Below, piece after piece: positions 1 to 5,785 of a stretch of 9,608 nt of DNA (its first letter is position 1; every line of letters begins with the position of its first letter). Made by a program: the position numbers and the translations under genes. The stretch is from Gammaproteobacteria bacterium (GTDB taxonomy: Bacteria; Pseudomonadota; Gammaproteobacteria; QOAV01), in assembly GCA_027067235.1 (NCBI GenBank), contig JALXFQ010000474.1, forward strand, positions 1 through 9,608, given 5' to 3'. The notes beneath the pieces were generated by a model, which saw only the letters and a program-made list of their open reading frames with translations, was not told where the DNA came from and did no database searches.

Positions 1-418
1 CATCACCGCCCACCATCAGGCAATAACCGTTCTTCAGTCCCCAGATGCCGCCGGAAACGCCTGCATCGACGAAATGCACACCTTTGGCGGCAGCTTTTTC
101 CGCGCGCAGCAGACTGTCCCGGTAGTAGGAATTGGCGCCGTCCACCAGAATATCGCCTTCGCCCATATGCAGCAGCGCGCCATCCACATATTCTTCCGTG
201 ATGCGCCCGGCGGGCAACATCATCCATACCACCCGTGGCGACGGCAGCCGCGCGATGGCGTCGGCCATGGAGTCGGTAGCCTCCAGCCCGGTCTCGTCCG
301 CCAGCTGTTCGGTGACGGAAAAAGTGCGGTTATAGGCCACGACTTCTATGCCGCCTTCAATCAGACGACGGGCCATGTTGCTGCCCATGCGCCCGAGGCC
401 AATCATTGCCAGTTTCAT
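1..418 (-). CDS. gnd: 6-phosphogluconate dehydrogenase, short form (3' end beyond window)
   Basis: N-terminal 139 residues of a decarboxylating 6-phosphogluconate dehydrogenase, which converts 6-phosphogluconate to ribulose 5-phosphate and CO2 with reduction of NAD(P)+. Visible: a Rossmann fingerprint GLGRMG (7-12), NRT (30-32) at the end of strand beta-2, VVWMMLPAG (63-71), DGANS (93-97, commonly DGGNS) and the substrate-site signature GVSGG (120-124) followed by GIWGLKNGYCLMVGGD-type sequence. The wording around 63-139 is that of the roughly 300-residue short class (YqeC/GndA type), not the roughly 470-residue E. coli type. The NRT loop resembles NADP-binding enzymes, whereas short forms usually carry an Asp there and prefer NAD. 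The ATG at 418-416 has a strong AAGGAG Shine-Dalgarno sequence at 430-425. It lies 84 nt downstream of pgl on the same strand, so the two are probably co-transcribed. The coding sequence is open to the left edge. Identification is firm; cofactor preference is inference. Confidence 0.95.
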   Translation of the reverse strand, partial: MKLAMIGLGRMGSNMARRLIEGGIEVVAYNRTFSVTEQLADETGLEATDSMADAIARLPSPRVVWMMLPAGRITEEYVDGALLHMGEGDILVDGANSYYRDSLLRAEKAAAKGVHFVDAGVSGGIWGLKNGYCLMVGGD

Positions 419-502
419 GCTGTTCTCCTTGGTGCCTGTGTTGTCATTGTCAGAAAACCCATTGATTCCCGTGCCGGACAGATAGCGTCATGCATCACGC
501 CA

Positions 503-1252
503 TCAGCGTCGCTCCGCGGCCGCGCCCGGCAACCCAGCGGCAGCCGCCCGGTCCAGACACCAGATCAGCTCGCCGCGCGGCCGAATGGCGCCGGCCGGAT
601 AGTTCTGCGCATTGGCGCCCAGCAGTTGCGATACTATACCGGCTTTTTTCCCGCCTGCGACCAGAAACAACACGCGCCGGGCGTCATTCAGCACAGGATA
701 CGTCAGACTGACCCGCCAGGATGCCAGTTTTTCCACATAGACCGGCGCAGCGCCGCGATCCCGCACCGTCAGCACAGGCGTGCCCGGAAACAGCGAAGCC
801 GTATGGCCATCTTCTCCCACCCCCAGCAACACCAGATCAAAACGCGGCCAGCGCCGGCCCGGCGCAGCCAGGCGGGCCAGTTCGGCGTCATACGCCTGCG
901 CCGCCTGCTGCGGCGCATCCTCGCAGGCTATGCGGTGGACATTCCGCGCCGGCGCGTCGATAGACTGCAACAGGGTCTCCCTGACCATGCGATAATTGCT
1001 GTCCCGGTGATCCGGCGGTACGCAGCGCTCATCACTGAACCAGAAATGCACCCGCGACCAGTCCGGCCGTTCACCGCCCAGCGCCAGCTGGCGATACAGC
1101 CCCTGTGGCGTGGAGCCCCCCGCCAGCACCAGGTGAAACGGCGCGCTGCGGTCAGCGGCTGCCTGTACCCGGCCCTGAATCCGCTCGGCGACGCCCGCCG
1201 CCAGCGCTTGGGGGTCATCGAAGATGATTGTTTGTTGATTCACATCAGCCAC
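503..1252 (-). CDS. pgl: 6-phosphogluconolactonase
   Basis: 249 residues, full length for the DevB/SOL family. It hydrolyses 6-phosphogluconolactone to 6-phosphogluconate in the cytosol, the step feeding the Gnd encoded just downstream. Visible motifs in order: LAGGSTPQGLY (43-53), the FSDERCVPPDHRDSNY block (about 71-86), LLGVGEDGHTASLFPG (about 140-155), the RVSLTYPVLN segment and, near the end, GELIWCLDRAAAAGL. These are the classical 6PGL blocks. The chosen start is GTG (1252-1250), because GGAG at 1262-1259 sits 6 nt upstream. A second in-frame GTG at 1243-1241 would leave that site 15 nt away and is less likely. The gene is transcribed towards gnd and away from the lectin-HhH gene. No zwf (glucose-6-phosphate dehydrogenase) is in view; it could lie beyond the left edge. 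Confidence 0.96.
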   Translation of the reverse strand: MADVNQQTIIFDDPQALAAGVAERIQGRVQAAADRSAPFHLVLAGGSTPQGLYRQLALGGERPDWSRVHFWFSDERCVPPDHRDSNYRMVRETLLQSIDAPARNVHRIACEDAPQQAAQAYDAELARLAAPGRRWPRFDLVLLGVGEDGHTASLFPGTPVLTVRDRGAAPVYVEKLASWRVSLTYPVLNDARRVLFLVAGGKKAGIVSQLLGANAQNYPAGAIRPRGELIWCLDRAAAAGLPGAAAERR

Positions 1253-1271
1253 TATCCGCTCCAGCTAAGCC

Positions 1272-1300
1272 ATAATACCCGGCATGCATCGGGACAGACC
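1272..1300 (-). promoter_or_regulatory. putative pgl-gnd promoter
   Basis: On the minus strand TATTAT (1277-1272) matches the -10 consensus at five of six positions. It would start transcription near 1265, just ahead of the pgl ribosome binding site (1263-1259). The -35 region (about 1300-1295, GTCTGT) is poor, which would fit an activated or weak promoter. It is supported by position and the -10 match only. Confidence 0.35.
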
Positions 1301-1305
1301 CGATG
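1287..1305. repeat. 7-bp perfect inverted repeat in the divergent control region
   Basis: CATCGGG (1287-1293), a 5-nt spacer ACAGA, then CCCGATG (1299-1305), a perfect 7+7 dyad in the 135-bp gap between pgl and the lectin-HhH gene. It overlaps the expected -35 and spacer of the putative pgl promoter, a typical operator position. There is no following T-run, so it is not a plain intrinsic terminator. I do not recognise it as a known site; it does not resemble the HexR palindrome. Its role is inferred from position. Confidence 0.4.
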
Positions 1306-1306
1306 A

Positions 1307-1336
1307 GCGCTTGCTCTGCGCTTGAAAAAAAGCAAG
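1307..1336. repeat. direct repeat GCGCTTG x2 and nested inverted repeat CTTGCT/AGCAAG
   Basis: GCGCTTG occurs at 1307-1313 and again at 1318-1324, exactly 11 bp apart (one helical turn). CTTGCT (1310-1315) pairs with AGCAAG (1331-1336) around a loop ending in a run of seven A (1325-1331). These lie immediately next to the 1287-1305 dyad, upstream of the lectin-HhH gene. They could be protein-binding half-sites or chance. No clear sigma-70 promoter for the lectin gene was found here: TTGAAA (1322-1327) has no good -10 at normal spacing. Confidence 0.3.
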
Positions 1337-1387
1337 TATGTACGCACAGAATCCAGTCCCCGGTATTGATCACATAAAGGTATCAGA

Positions 1388-2095
1388 ATGAACACTCAAA
1401 AGTCAGGTCCGGTCGGCGGCAAAGGCGGTCAAGCATTTGACGATTACGTGATACCTGCCGGCTCGCGCATTTCGGAAATTCGTATCAACTGTGGTGATTT
1501 CATCGACGCCATCCAGATCGTTTACACCGATCCCAAAGGCAGGAAAGTGGCCATGGACAAAGTGGGCGGCTCTGGCGGCGACCCGGCGGTCTTCAGTCTG
1601 GCGGAAGATGAAGTCATTACCGGCATCAGCGGTCGTCATGGCTGGTATATCGACAGCATGACCATCCACACCAACAAACGCGTCTCCCGCTCTTTTGGCG
1701 GGCACTATGGCCACGAGCCCTACGAGCTGATGGCGCCGGCCGGCCAGTGCGTCACCGGGTTCAGCGGCCGCAGCCAGCATTACATTGACGCCATCGGCAT
1801 CATTACTGCGCCGTGCACACAGAAAACCGCGAAAACCGGCAGCAGCGGCAAAAATCTGCTGAAAATCGCCGGGCTCGGGCCCAGGGCCGCCGCGGTACTG
1901 AGCGGAGCAGGCATCCACAACGCCGAAACACTGGCCAGAACCAGCGTGAAAAAGCTGGAACAGATTTTCAAAAAGGCCGGCGGCCGCCTGGCCAGCGCCA
2001 GGGTCGCCAGCTGGCCGGAGCAGGCCTCGCATGTGGCAAGAAAGGACTGGCAGGCGTTGAAGAAGCTGCAGGAAAAGCTGAAAAAGAAGAAATAG
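1388..2095 (+). CDS. jacalin/griffithsin-like lectin fused to a helix-hairpin-helix domain
   Basis: 235 residues in two parts. Residues 8-140 form a jacalin-type beta-prism lectin domain with three pseudo-repeats. The glycine loops are GGKGG (10-14), GGSGG (60-64) and the degenerate FGGHYG (103-108). Each is followed by an acidic sugar-pocket loop: GDFID (36-40), GWYID (85-89) and QHYID (130-134). After a Ser/Gly/Lys linker (141-155), residues 156-232 form a helix-hairpin-helix domain: LLKIAGLGPRAAAVL (157-171), AGI (174-176), SWPEQA (208-213) and a Lys-rich last helix. This matches, from memory, the COG3743/DUF4332-type HhH domain. There is no signal peptide or membrane segment, so a cytoplasmic location is expected; three scattered cysteines (35, 121, 143) form no metal motif. 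The ATG has TAAAGG (1375-1380) 7 nt upstream. The gene is divergent from pgl and 52 nt ahead of argG. Function is unknown; sugar binding and nucleic acid binding are both inferred from folds. Confidence 0.85.
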   Translation: MNTQKSGPVGGKGGQAFDDYVIPAGSRISEIRINCGDFIDAIQIVYTDPKGRKVAMDKVGGSGGDPAVFSLAEDEVITGISGRHGWYIDSMTIHTNKRVSRSFGGHYGHEPYELMAPAGQCVTGFSGRSQHYIDAIGIITAPCTQKTAKTGSSGKNLLKIAGLGPRAAAVLSGAGIHNAETLARTSVKKLEQIFKKAGGRLASARVASWPEQASHVARKDWQALKKLQEKLKKKK

Positions 2096-2111
2096 CCTTG
2101 CAACCGCTGTG

Positions 2112-2120
2112 TGGTATCAT
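2112..2120 (+). promoter_or_regulatory. putative extended -10 promoter for argG
   Basis: TGG followed by TATCAT (five of six matches to TATAAT) forms an extended -10 element in the 52-nt gap before argG, predicting a start near 2127 and a leader of about 20 nt. No matching -35 is seen, as is common for extended -10 promoters. No ARG box was recognised. argG may also be read from the preceding gene, because no terminator is visible after 2095. Confidence 0.35.
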
Positions 2121-2147
2121 CGCCGCCCGGTTTTCTGGGGATAGAAC

Positions 2148-3365
2148 ATGTCTGAAATCAACAAGGTCGTGCTCGCCTATTCCGGCGGGCTGGACACATC
2201 CGTCATTCTCAAATGGCTGCAGGACACCTATGACTGCGAAGTCGTCACCTTTACCGCCGACATCGGTCAGGGCGAGGAAGTCGAGCCCGCGCGGGAAAAG
2301 GCCAGGGCTGCCGGCGTCAGCGAAATCTATATCGACGATCTGCGCGAGGAATTCACGCGCGACTTCGTCTTCCCCATGTTCCGCGCCAACACCATTTACG
2401 AAGGTGAGTATTTACTTGGCACCTCCATCGCGCGGCCGCTGATCTCCAAACGCCAGATCGAGATCGCCCGCAAGACCGGCGCCGACGCCGTTTCCCACGG
2501 CGCCACCGGAAAAGGCAACGACCAGGTGCGTTTCGAGCTGGGCTACTATGCGCTGGAGCCGGATATCAAGGTTATCGCCCCCTGGCGCGAATGGGACCTG
2601 CTGTCGCGCGAAAAACTCATGGCCTACGCGGAAAAGGCCGGCATCCCGGTGGAATACAAAAAGAAAAACGCCTCGCCCTACTCCATGGACGCCAACCTGC
2701 TGCATATCTCCTACGAAGGCGGCGAACTGGAAGACCCGTGGAATGAACCCAAAGCCGACATGTGGCGCTGGACCGTGTCGCCGGAAGACGCGCCGGATCA
2801 GCCTGAATATATCGAACTGTCCTACCAGCAGGGCGACATCACCGCCATCAACGACCAGGCCATGACGCCCGCGGAGGTGCTCACCGAACTCAACCGTCTC
2901 GGCGGCAGGCACGGTATCGGCCGCGACGACATCGTCGAGAACCGCTACGTCGGCATGAAATCCCGCGGCTGCTACGAAACCCCCGGCGGCACCATCATGC
3001 TGAAGGCCCACCGCGCCATGGAATCGCTGACTCTCGACCGCGAAGTCACCCACCTGAAAGACGAACTCATGCCGCGCTACGCCAAACTCATCTACAACGG
3101 CTACTGGTGGGCGCCCGAGCGCAAGATGCTGCAAACCATGATCGACGCCTCGCAGGCTCCGGTGAATGGCAAGGTGCGCCTGAAACTCTACAAGGGCAAC
3201 GTCATCGTCGTTGGCCGCCAGTCCGACGACTCGCTGTTTGACGAAGCCATCGCCACCTTCGAGGAAGACGCCGGCGCCTACGACCACCGCGACGCCCAGG
3301 GCTTCATCAAACTCAACGCCCTGCGGCTGGCGATACAGGCGAGGAAGGGGCGGAATATCGCTTAA
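2148..3365 (+). CDS. argG: argininosuccinate synthase
   Basis: 405 residues, normal length for the roughly 400-residue class of argininosuccinate synthases. The enzyme condenses citrulline and aspartate with ATP to give argininosuccinate, AMP and PPi, the penultimate step of arginine synthesis, in the cytosol. Visible: the N-type ATP pyrophosphatase loop AYSGGLDTS (10-18), GTSIARP (91-97) and the nucleotide and substrate signature HGATGKGNDQVRFE (117-130), followed by a complete synthetase domain with SPYSMDANLLH and ESRGCYETPGGT-like blocks. The ATG is preceded by GGGGA (2137-2141) with 6 nt spacing, and the N-terminus MSEINKVVLAYSGG fits the family start. No arginine neighbours (argF, argH) are in the window, so the gene stands alone as in many gammaproteobacteria. 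Confidence 0.98.
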   Translation: MSEINKVVLAYSGGLDTSVILKWLQDTYDCEVVTFTADIGQGEEVEPAREKARAAGVSEIYIDDLREEFTRDFVFPMFRANTIYEGEYLLGTSIARPLISKRQIEIARKTGADAVSHGATGKGNDQVRFELGYYALEPDIKVIAPWREWDLLSREKLMAYAEKAGIPVEYKKKNASPYSMDANLLHISYEGGELEDPWNEPKADMWRWTVSPEDAPDQPEYIELSYQQGDITAINDQAMTPAEVLTELNRLGGRHGIGRDDIVENRYVGMKSRGCYETPGGTIMLKAHRAMESLTLDREVTHLKDELMPRYAKLIYNGYWWAPERKMLQTMIDASQAPVNGKVRLKLYKGNVIVVGRQSDDSLFDEAIATFEEDAGAYDHRDAQGFIKLNALRLAIQARKGRNIA

Positions 3366-3438
3366 AACTCCGTTCTGCAATGGGCGCAGGCCGGGCGACG
3401 CGGAACGCGCCTGGCAATACGCCTGCCCTCGCCAAATT

Positions 3439-3447
3439 TGCTATAGT
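3439..3447 (+). promoter_or_regulatory. putative extended -10 promoter for gloA and its operon
   Basis: TGC-TATAGT (five of six to TATAAT, with the extended TGn) lies in the 113-nt gap between argG and gloA, predicting a start around 3454 and a leader of about 25 nt. The -35 region is poor. The rest of the gap (3366-3438) holds only a weak GCAGGC/GCCTGC pairing and no convincing argG terminator. This is the only promoter candidate seen for the four-gene run that follows. Confidence 0.4.
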
Positions 3448-3478
3448 CGGCCCCCTACCCAAATCGGACCTGGCTATC

Positions 3479-3865
3479 ATGCGCATACTCCACACCATGA
3501 TCCGCGTGGGCGATCTGGATCGCTCCATCGCTTTTTACACCGAAGTGCTCGGCATGCAGTTGCTGCGGCGCAGGGATTATCCCGGCGGCAAATTCACTCT
3601 GGCGTTTGTCGGCTACGGCCCGGAGTCCGACGAGGCGGTCATCGAGCTGACTCACAACTGGGACACGGACGCCTATGACCTGGGCAACGGCTTCGGCCAC
3701 ATTGCCATCGAGGTGGATGATGCCTACGCCGCCTGCGAAGCCATCAAAAAACGCGGCGGCGTGGTAACCCGCGAGGCGGGGCCGATGAAGCACGGCTCGA
3801 CGGTGATTGCCTTTGTGCAAGACCCGGACGGCTACAGCATCGAGTTGATCCAGAAGAAAACATGA
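3479..3865 (+). CDS. gloA: lactoylglutathione lyase (glyoxalase I)
   Basis: 128 residues. It isomerises the hemithioacetal of methylglyoxal and glutathione to S-lactoylglutathione, the first step of glutathione-dependent methylglyoxal removal in the cytosol. The vicinal-oxygen-chelate fold is clear, and the four metal ligands of the E. coli enzyme are present at identical numbers: H5, E56, H74 and E122. Short length and E. coli-like sequence place it in the Ni/Co-activated class. The start at ATG 3479 is chosen because MRILHTMIRVGDL reproduces the E. coli N-terminus and puts H5 in place. The frame is open upstream to an ATG at 3380, which would add 33 unrelated residues and lie ahead of the promoter. 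The Shine-Dalgarno sequence is weak (GGA, 3466-3468). The stop overlaps the next gene's start by 4 nt (ATGA), indicating translational coupling. Confidence 0.96.
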   Translation: MRILHTMIRVGDLDRSIAFYTEVLGMQLLRRRDYPGGKFTLAFVGYGPESDEAVIELTHNWDTDAYDLGNGFGHIAIEVDDAYAACEAIKKRGGVVTREAGPMKHGSTVIAFVQDPDGYSIELIQKKT

Positions 3866-4803
3866 AACGCATCACGTCAGAAAAGTCGGGGCGCCCCGTC
3901 ATCGGCCTGGCGCTGGGCAGCGGCAGCGCGCGTGGCTGGGCGCATTTTGGCGTGATCGCGGAACTGAAGGAGATGGGCATCGAACCGGATCTGATCGCCG
4001 GTTGTTCCATCGGCTCGCTGGTGGGTGGCGCCTGGGCGGCCAATTATCTCGAGGCGTTTCAGGAATGGGTGCTGGCGCTGGATCAGTGGGACGTAATCAA
4101 GCTGCTGGATATACGCCTGAGCGGGGGCGGCGTCATCGGCGGCGAACGGCTTATGGACTTCTTCTCCACCCACCTCGGGCCCTACCATATAGACACCCTG
4201 GAGCGCACTTTTGCCGCTGTCTCCACCGACCTGGAAACCGGCCGCGAAGTCTGGCTGCAGCAGGGGCCGTTACTGGACGCCATACGCGCCTCCATCGCCC
4301 TGCCGGTACTGTTCACCCCGGTCCAGCGTGATGGCCACTGGCTCACTGATGGCGGCCTGGTCAACCCGGTGCCGGTATCCCTGTGCAAGGCCATGGGCGC
4401 CGATATCGTCATCGCCGTGAACCTGAACGGCGACATCATCAAGGACCGTCCGGGCGCGCGCAAGACAACTCGACGCAGTCCGGGTTCGCGCAGCGCTGAC
4501 CTGAACCTCGCCGACCAGTTGCGCAAAACCCTGAAAAAAAGCGCTGGCAATCTGCTGACGCGCTTTCTCAACGAGGACGATGCGCCCGACATGTTCGATG
4601 TCTTGCTCAACACCATCAACATCATGCAGGATCGTATCACCCGGTCGCGCATGGCCGGCGACCCGCCGGACGTCAACATTACGCCCCGTCTGTCGCATAT
4701 TCGCGCCATGGAATTCCACCGCGCCGAGGAATGCATTGCCGAAGGCGCCGCCGCCGTCAAACGCAACAGGGACGCATTGAAGATGGCGCTGGGCGGAGCC
4801 TGA
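3862..4803 (+). CDS. rssA: patatin-like phospholipase family protein, RssA type
   Basis: 313 residues, a bacterial patatin/NTE-family serine hydrolase resembling E. coli RssA (about 300 residues) along its whole length. Visible: the oxyanion loop LGSGSARG (18-25), nucleophile elbow GCSIG (47-51, Ser49), RASIALPVLFTPV (142-154) and the catalytic-dyad Asp in DGG (163-165). The C-terminal RSRMAGDPPDVNITP (261-275) is an RssA-type block. Patatins act as Ser-Asp acyl hydrolases on membrane lipids; the natural substrate of RssA is not known, so lipid hydrolysis is a family inference. It has no signal peptide. The stretch around 195-215 (Arg/Lys/Ser rich) is probably a disordered linker. The ATG overlaps the gloA stop (ATGA), and arfB begins 5 nt after its stop. 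In E. coli rssA sits by rssB; no rssB is here, so the regulatory link to RpoS cannot be assumed. Confidence 0.88.
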   Translation: MKRITSEKSGRPVIGLALGSGSARGWAHFGVIAELKEMGIEPDLIAGCSIGSLVGGAWAANYLEAFQEWVLALDQWDVIKLLDIRLSGGGVIGGERLMDFFSTHLGPYHIDTLERTFAAVSTDLETGREVWLQQGPLLDAIRASIALPVLFTPVQRDGHWLTDGGLVNPVPVSLCKAMGADIVIAVNLNGDIIKDRPGARKTTRRSPGSRSADLNLADQLRKTLKKSAGNLLTRFLNEDDAPDMFDVLLNTINIMQDRITRSRMAGDPPDVNITPRLSHIRAMEFHRAEECIAEGAAAVKRNRDALKMALGGA

Positions 4804-4808
4804 ATGCC

Positions 4809-5216
4809 ATGTCCCGCCGCCATGCCATTCCCGATCACGAAATCCGGCTGTCGGCCATCCGCGCCCAGGGCGCCGGCGGGCAGAATGTCAACAAGGTTTC
4901 CAGCGCCATCCATCTGAGTTTCGATATTCGTTCTTCGTCATTGCCGGAGGCGGTGAAACAACGCCTGCTGGCCCTGCGCGACAAACGCATCGACAAGGAC
5001 GGCGTCATTCACATCAAGGCGCAGGAATGGCGCACCCAGCCGAAAAACCGCGAGGCGGCATTGCGACGTTTGCATGCGCTGATCGAGCAGGCCAGCGCCG
5101 TGCGCAAACCACGAAAACCGACCAGACCGGGCAAGGCCGCAAACCGGCGGCGACTGGACCGAAAGACGCGCCGCGGCCAGATCAAAGCCCTGCGGCGCAG
5201 GCACTACGAGGATTAG
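4809..5216 (+). CDS. arfB: alternative ribosome-rescue factor ArfB (peptidyl-tRNA hydrolase)
   Basis: 135 residues. ArfB releases nascent peptides from ribosomes stalled on mRNAs without a stop codon, independently of tmRNA. Visible: a class-I release-factor catalytic domain with the GGQ motif (23-25) in IRAQGAGGQNVNK, the paired VSSAIHLSFDIRSSSLPE segment, and a long basic tail (about 100-135, rich in Arg and Lys) that in E. coli enters the empty mRNA channel. ATG 4809 is chosen: MSRRHAIPDHEI aligns with the E. coli N-terminus, and GGAG at 4795-4798, inside the previous gene, is the likely ribosome site. The frame extends upstream to 4731, but those residues are low-complexity Arg-rich sequence overlapping the patatin gene. 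It is followed after 3 nt by yaeQ, the same neighbour as in E. coli but in the opposite order. Confidence 0.95.
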   Translation: MSRRHAIPDHEIRLSAIRAQGAGGQNVNKVSSAIHLSFDIRSSSLPEAVKQRLLALRDKRIDKDGVIHIKAQEWRTQPKNREAALRRLHALIEQASAVRKPRKPTRPGKAANRRRLDRKTRRGQIKALRRRHYED

Positions 5217-5219
5217 GCC

Positions 5220-5780
5220 TTGGCGCTGAAATCCACCATTTACAAGGTCAAGCTGCAAATCAGCGATGTTGACCGCGGCTACTACCACGCTCATCAACTG
5301 ACCATCGCCCTGCACCCGTCGGAAACGCAGGAACGTATGATGCTGCGGCTGTTGATGTTCGCCCTGCACGCCAGCCCGGACCTGGTGTTCGGCAAGGGCA
5401 TCAGCGACGATGACGAACCGGATCTCTGGAAAAAAAGCGACAACGGTGACATCCAGCTCTGGATCGACCTGGGCCAGCCCGATGAAAAGCGCATCCGGCG
5501 CGCCTGCGGCAAGGCGCATCAGGTGGTAATCTTAAGCTACGGCGGCGCCACAGCAGAGCGCTGGTGGGCTAAAAACCAGGGCCGTTTTCAACGCTTTCAC
5601 AACCTGGAAATTGTCAATGCACCAGTTGAATTATCCCGCCAGCTGGCTACTCTGGCCGATCGCAACATGGCCCTGCAATGCATGATCAGCGACGGCATCT
5701 GGTTTGGCGATGACAGGCAGAATGTGGAAGTCCGGCTGCAGCACTGGAAGGGCAGAAGCCAGATAACGCCCAACTTCTGA
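5220..5780 (+). CDS. yaeQ: YaeQ family protein
   Basis: 186 residues, close to E. coli YaeQ (about 181). YaeQ proteins have a PD-(D/E)XK nuclease-like fold, and E. coli yaeQ was reported as a suppressor of rfaH loss, but no biochemical activity is firmly established. Conserved blocks: MALKSTIYK (1-9), HPSETQERMMLRLL (32-45), DDEPDLW (64-70), LWIDLGQPDEKRIRRAC (80-96) and SDGIWFGDD (157-165). The start codon is TTG (5220-5222): homology requires MALK, and GAGGA (5208-5212, inside the arfB end) is 7 nt upstream. The gene lies 3 nt after the arfB stop and is the last of the gloA operon. Its stop is only 5 nt from the stop of the convergent barrel gene, with no obvious terminator between. Confidence 0.94.
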   Translation: MALKSTIYKVKLQISDVDRGYYHAHQLTIALHPSETQERMMLRLLMFALHASPDLVFGKGISDDDEPDLWKKSDNGDIQLWIDLGQPDEKRIRRACGKAHQVVILSYGGATAERWWAKNQGRFQRFHNLEIVNAPVELSRQLATLADRNMALQCMISDGIWFGDDRQNVEVRLQHWKGRSQITPNF

Positions 5781-5785
5781 CGCCG

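Noticed and set aside
74..1306. Long open frame on the plus strand (410 codons) opposite gnd and pgl
   Set aside because: It runs antisense to two clearly conserved genes in GC-rich DNA, has no recognisable domain and spans their intergenic gap, so it is a shadow frame.
1322..1352. Sigma-70 promoter for the lectin-HhH gene (TTGAAA at 1322-1327)
   Set aside because: At 17-nt spacing the -10 would be CACAGA; CAGAAT needs 19 nt. It is too weak to list as a promoter.
2412..3380. Long antisense open frame (322 codons) inside argG
   Set aside because: It is the reverse-strand shadow of a fully conserved argininosuccinate synthase; the translated sequence is Val/Gly/His-rich without family features.
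3366..3438. Possible terminator after argG (GCAGGC 3386-3391 with GCCTGC 3421-3426)
   Set aside because: The stem is short, the loop long, and no T-run follows, so it is not convincing as an intrinsic terminator.
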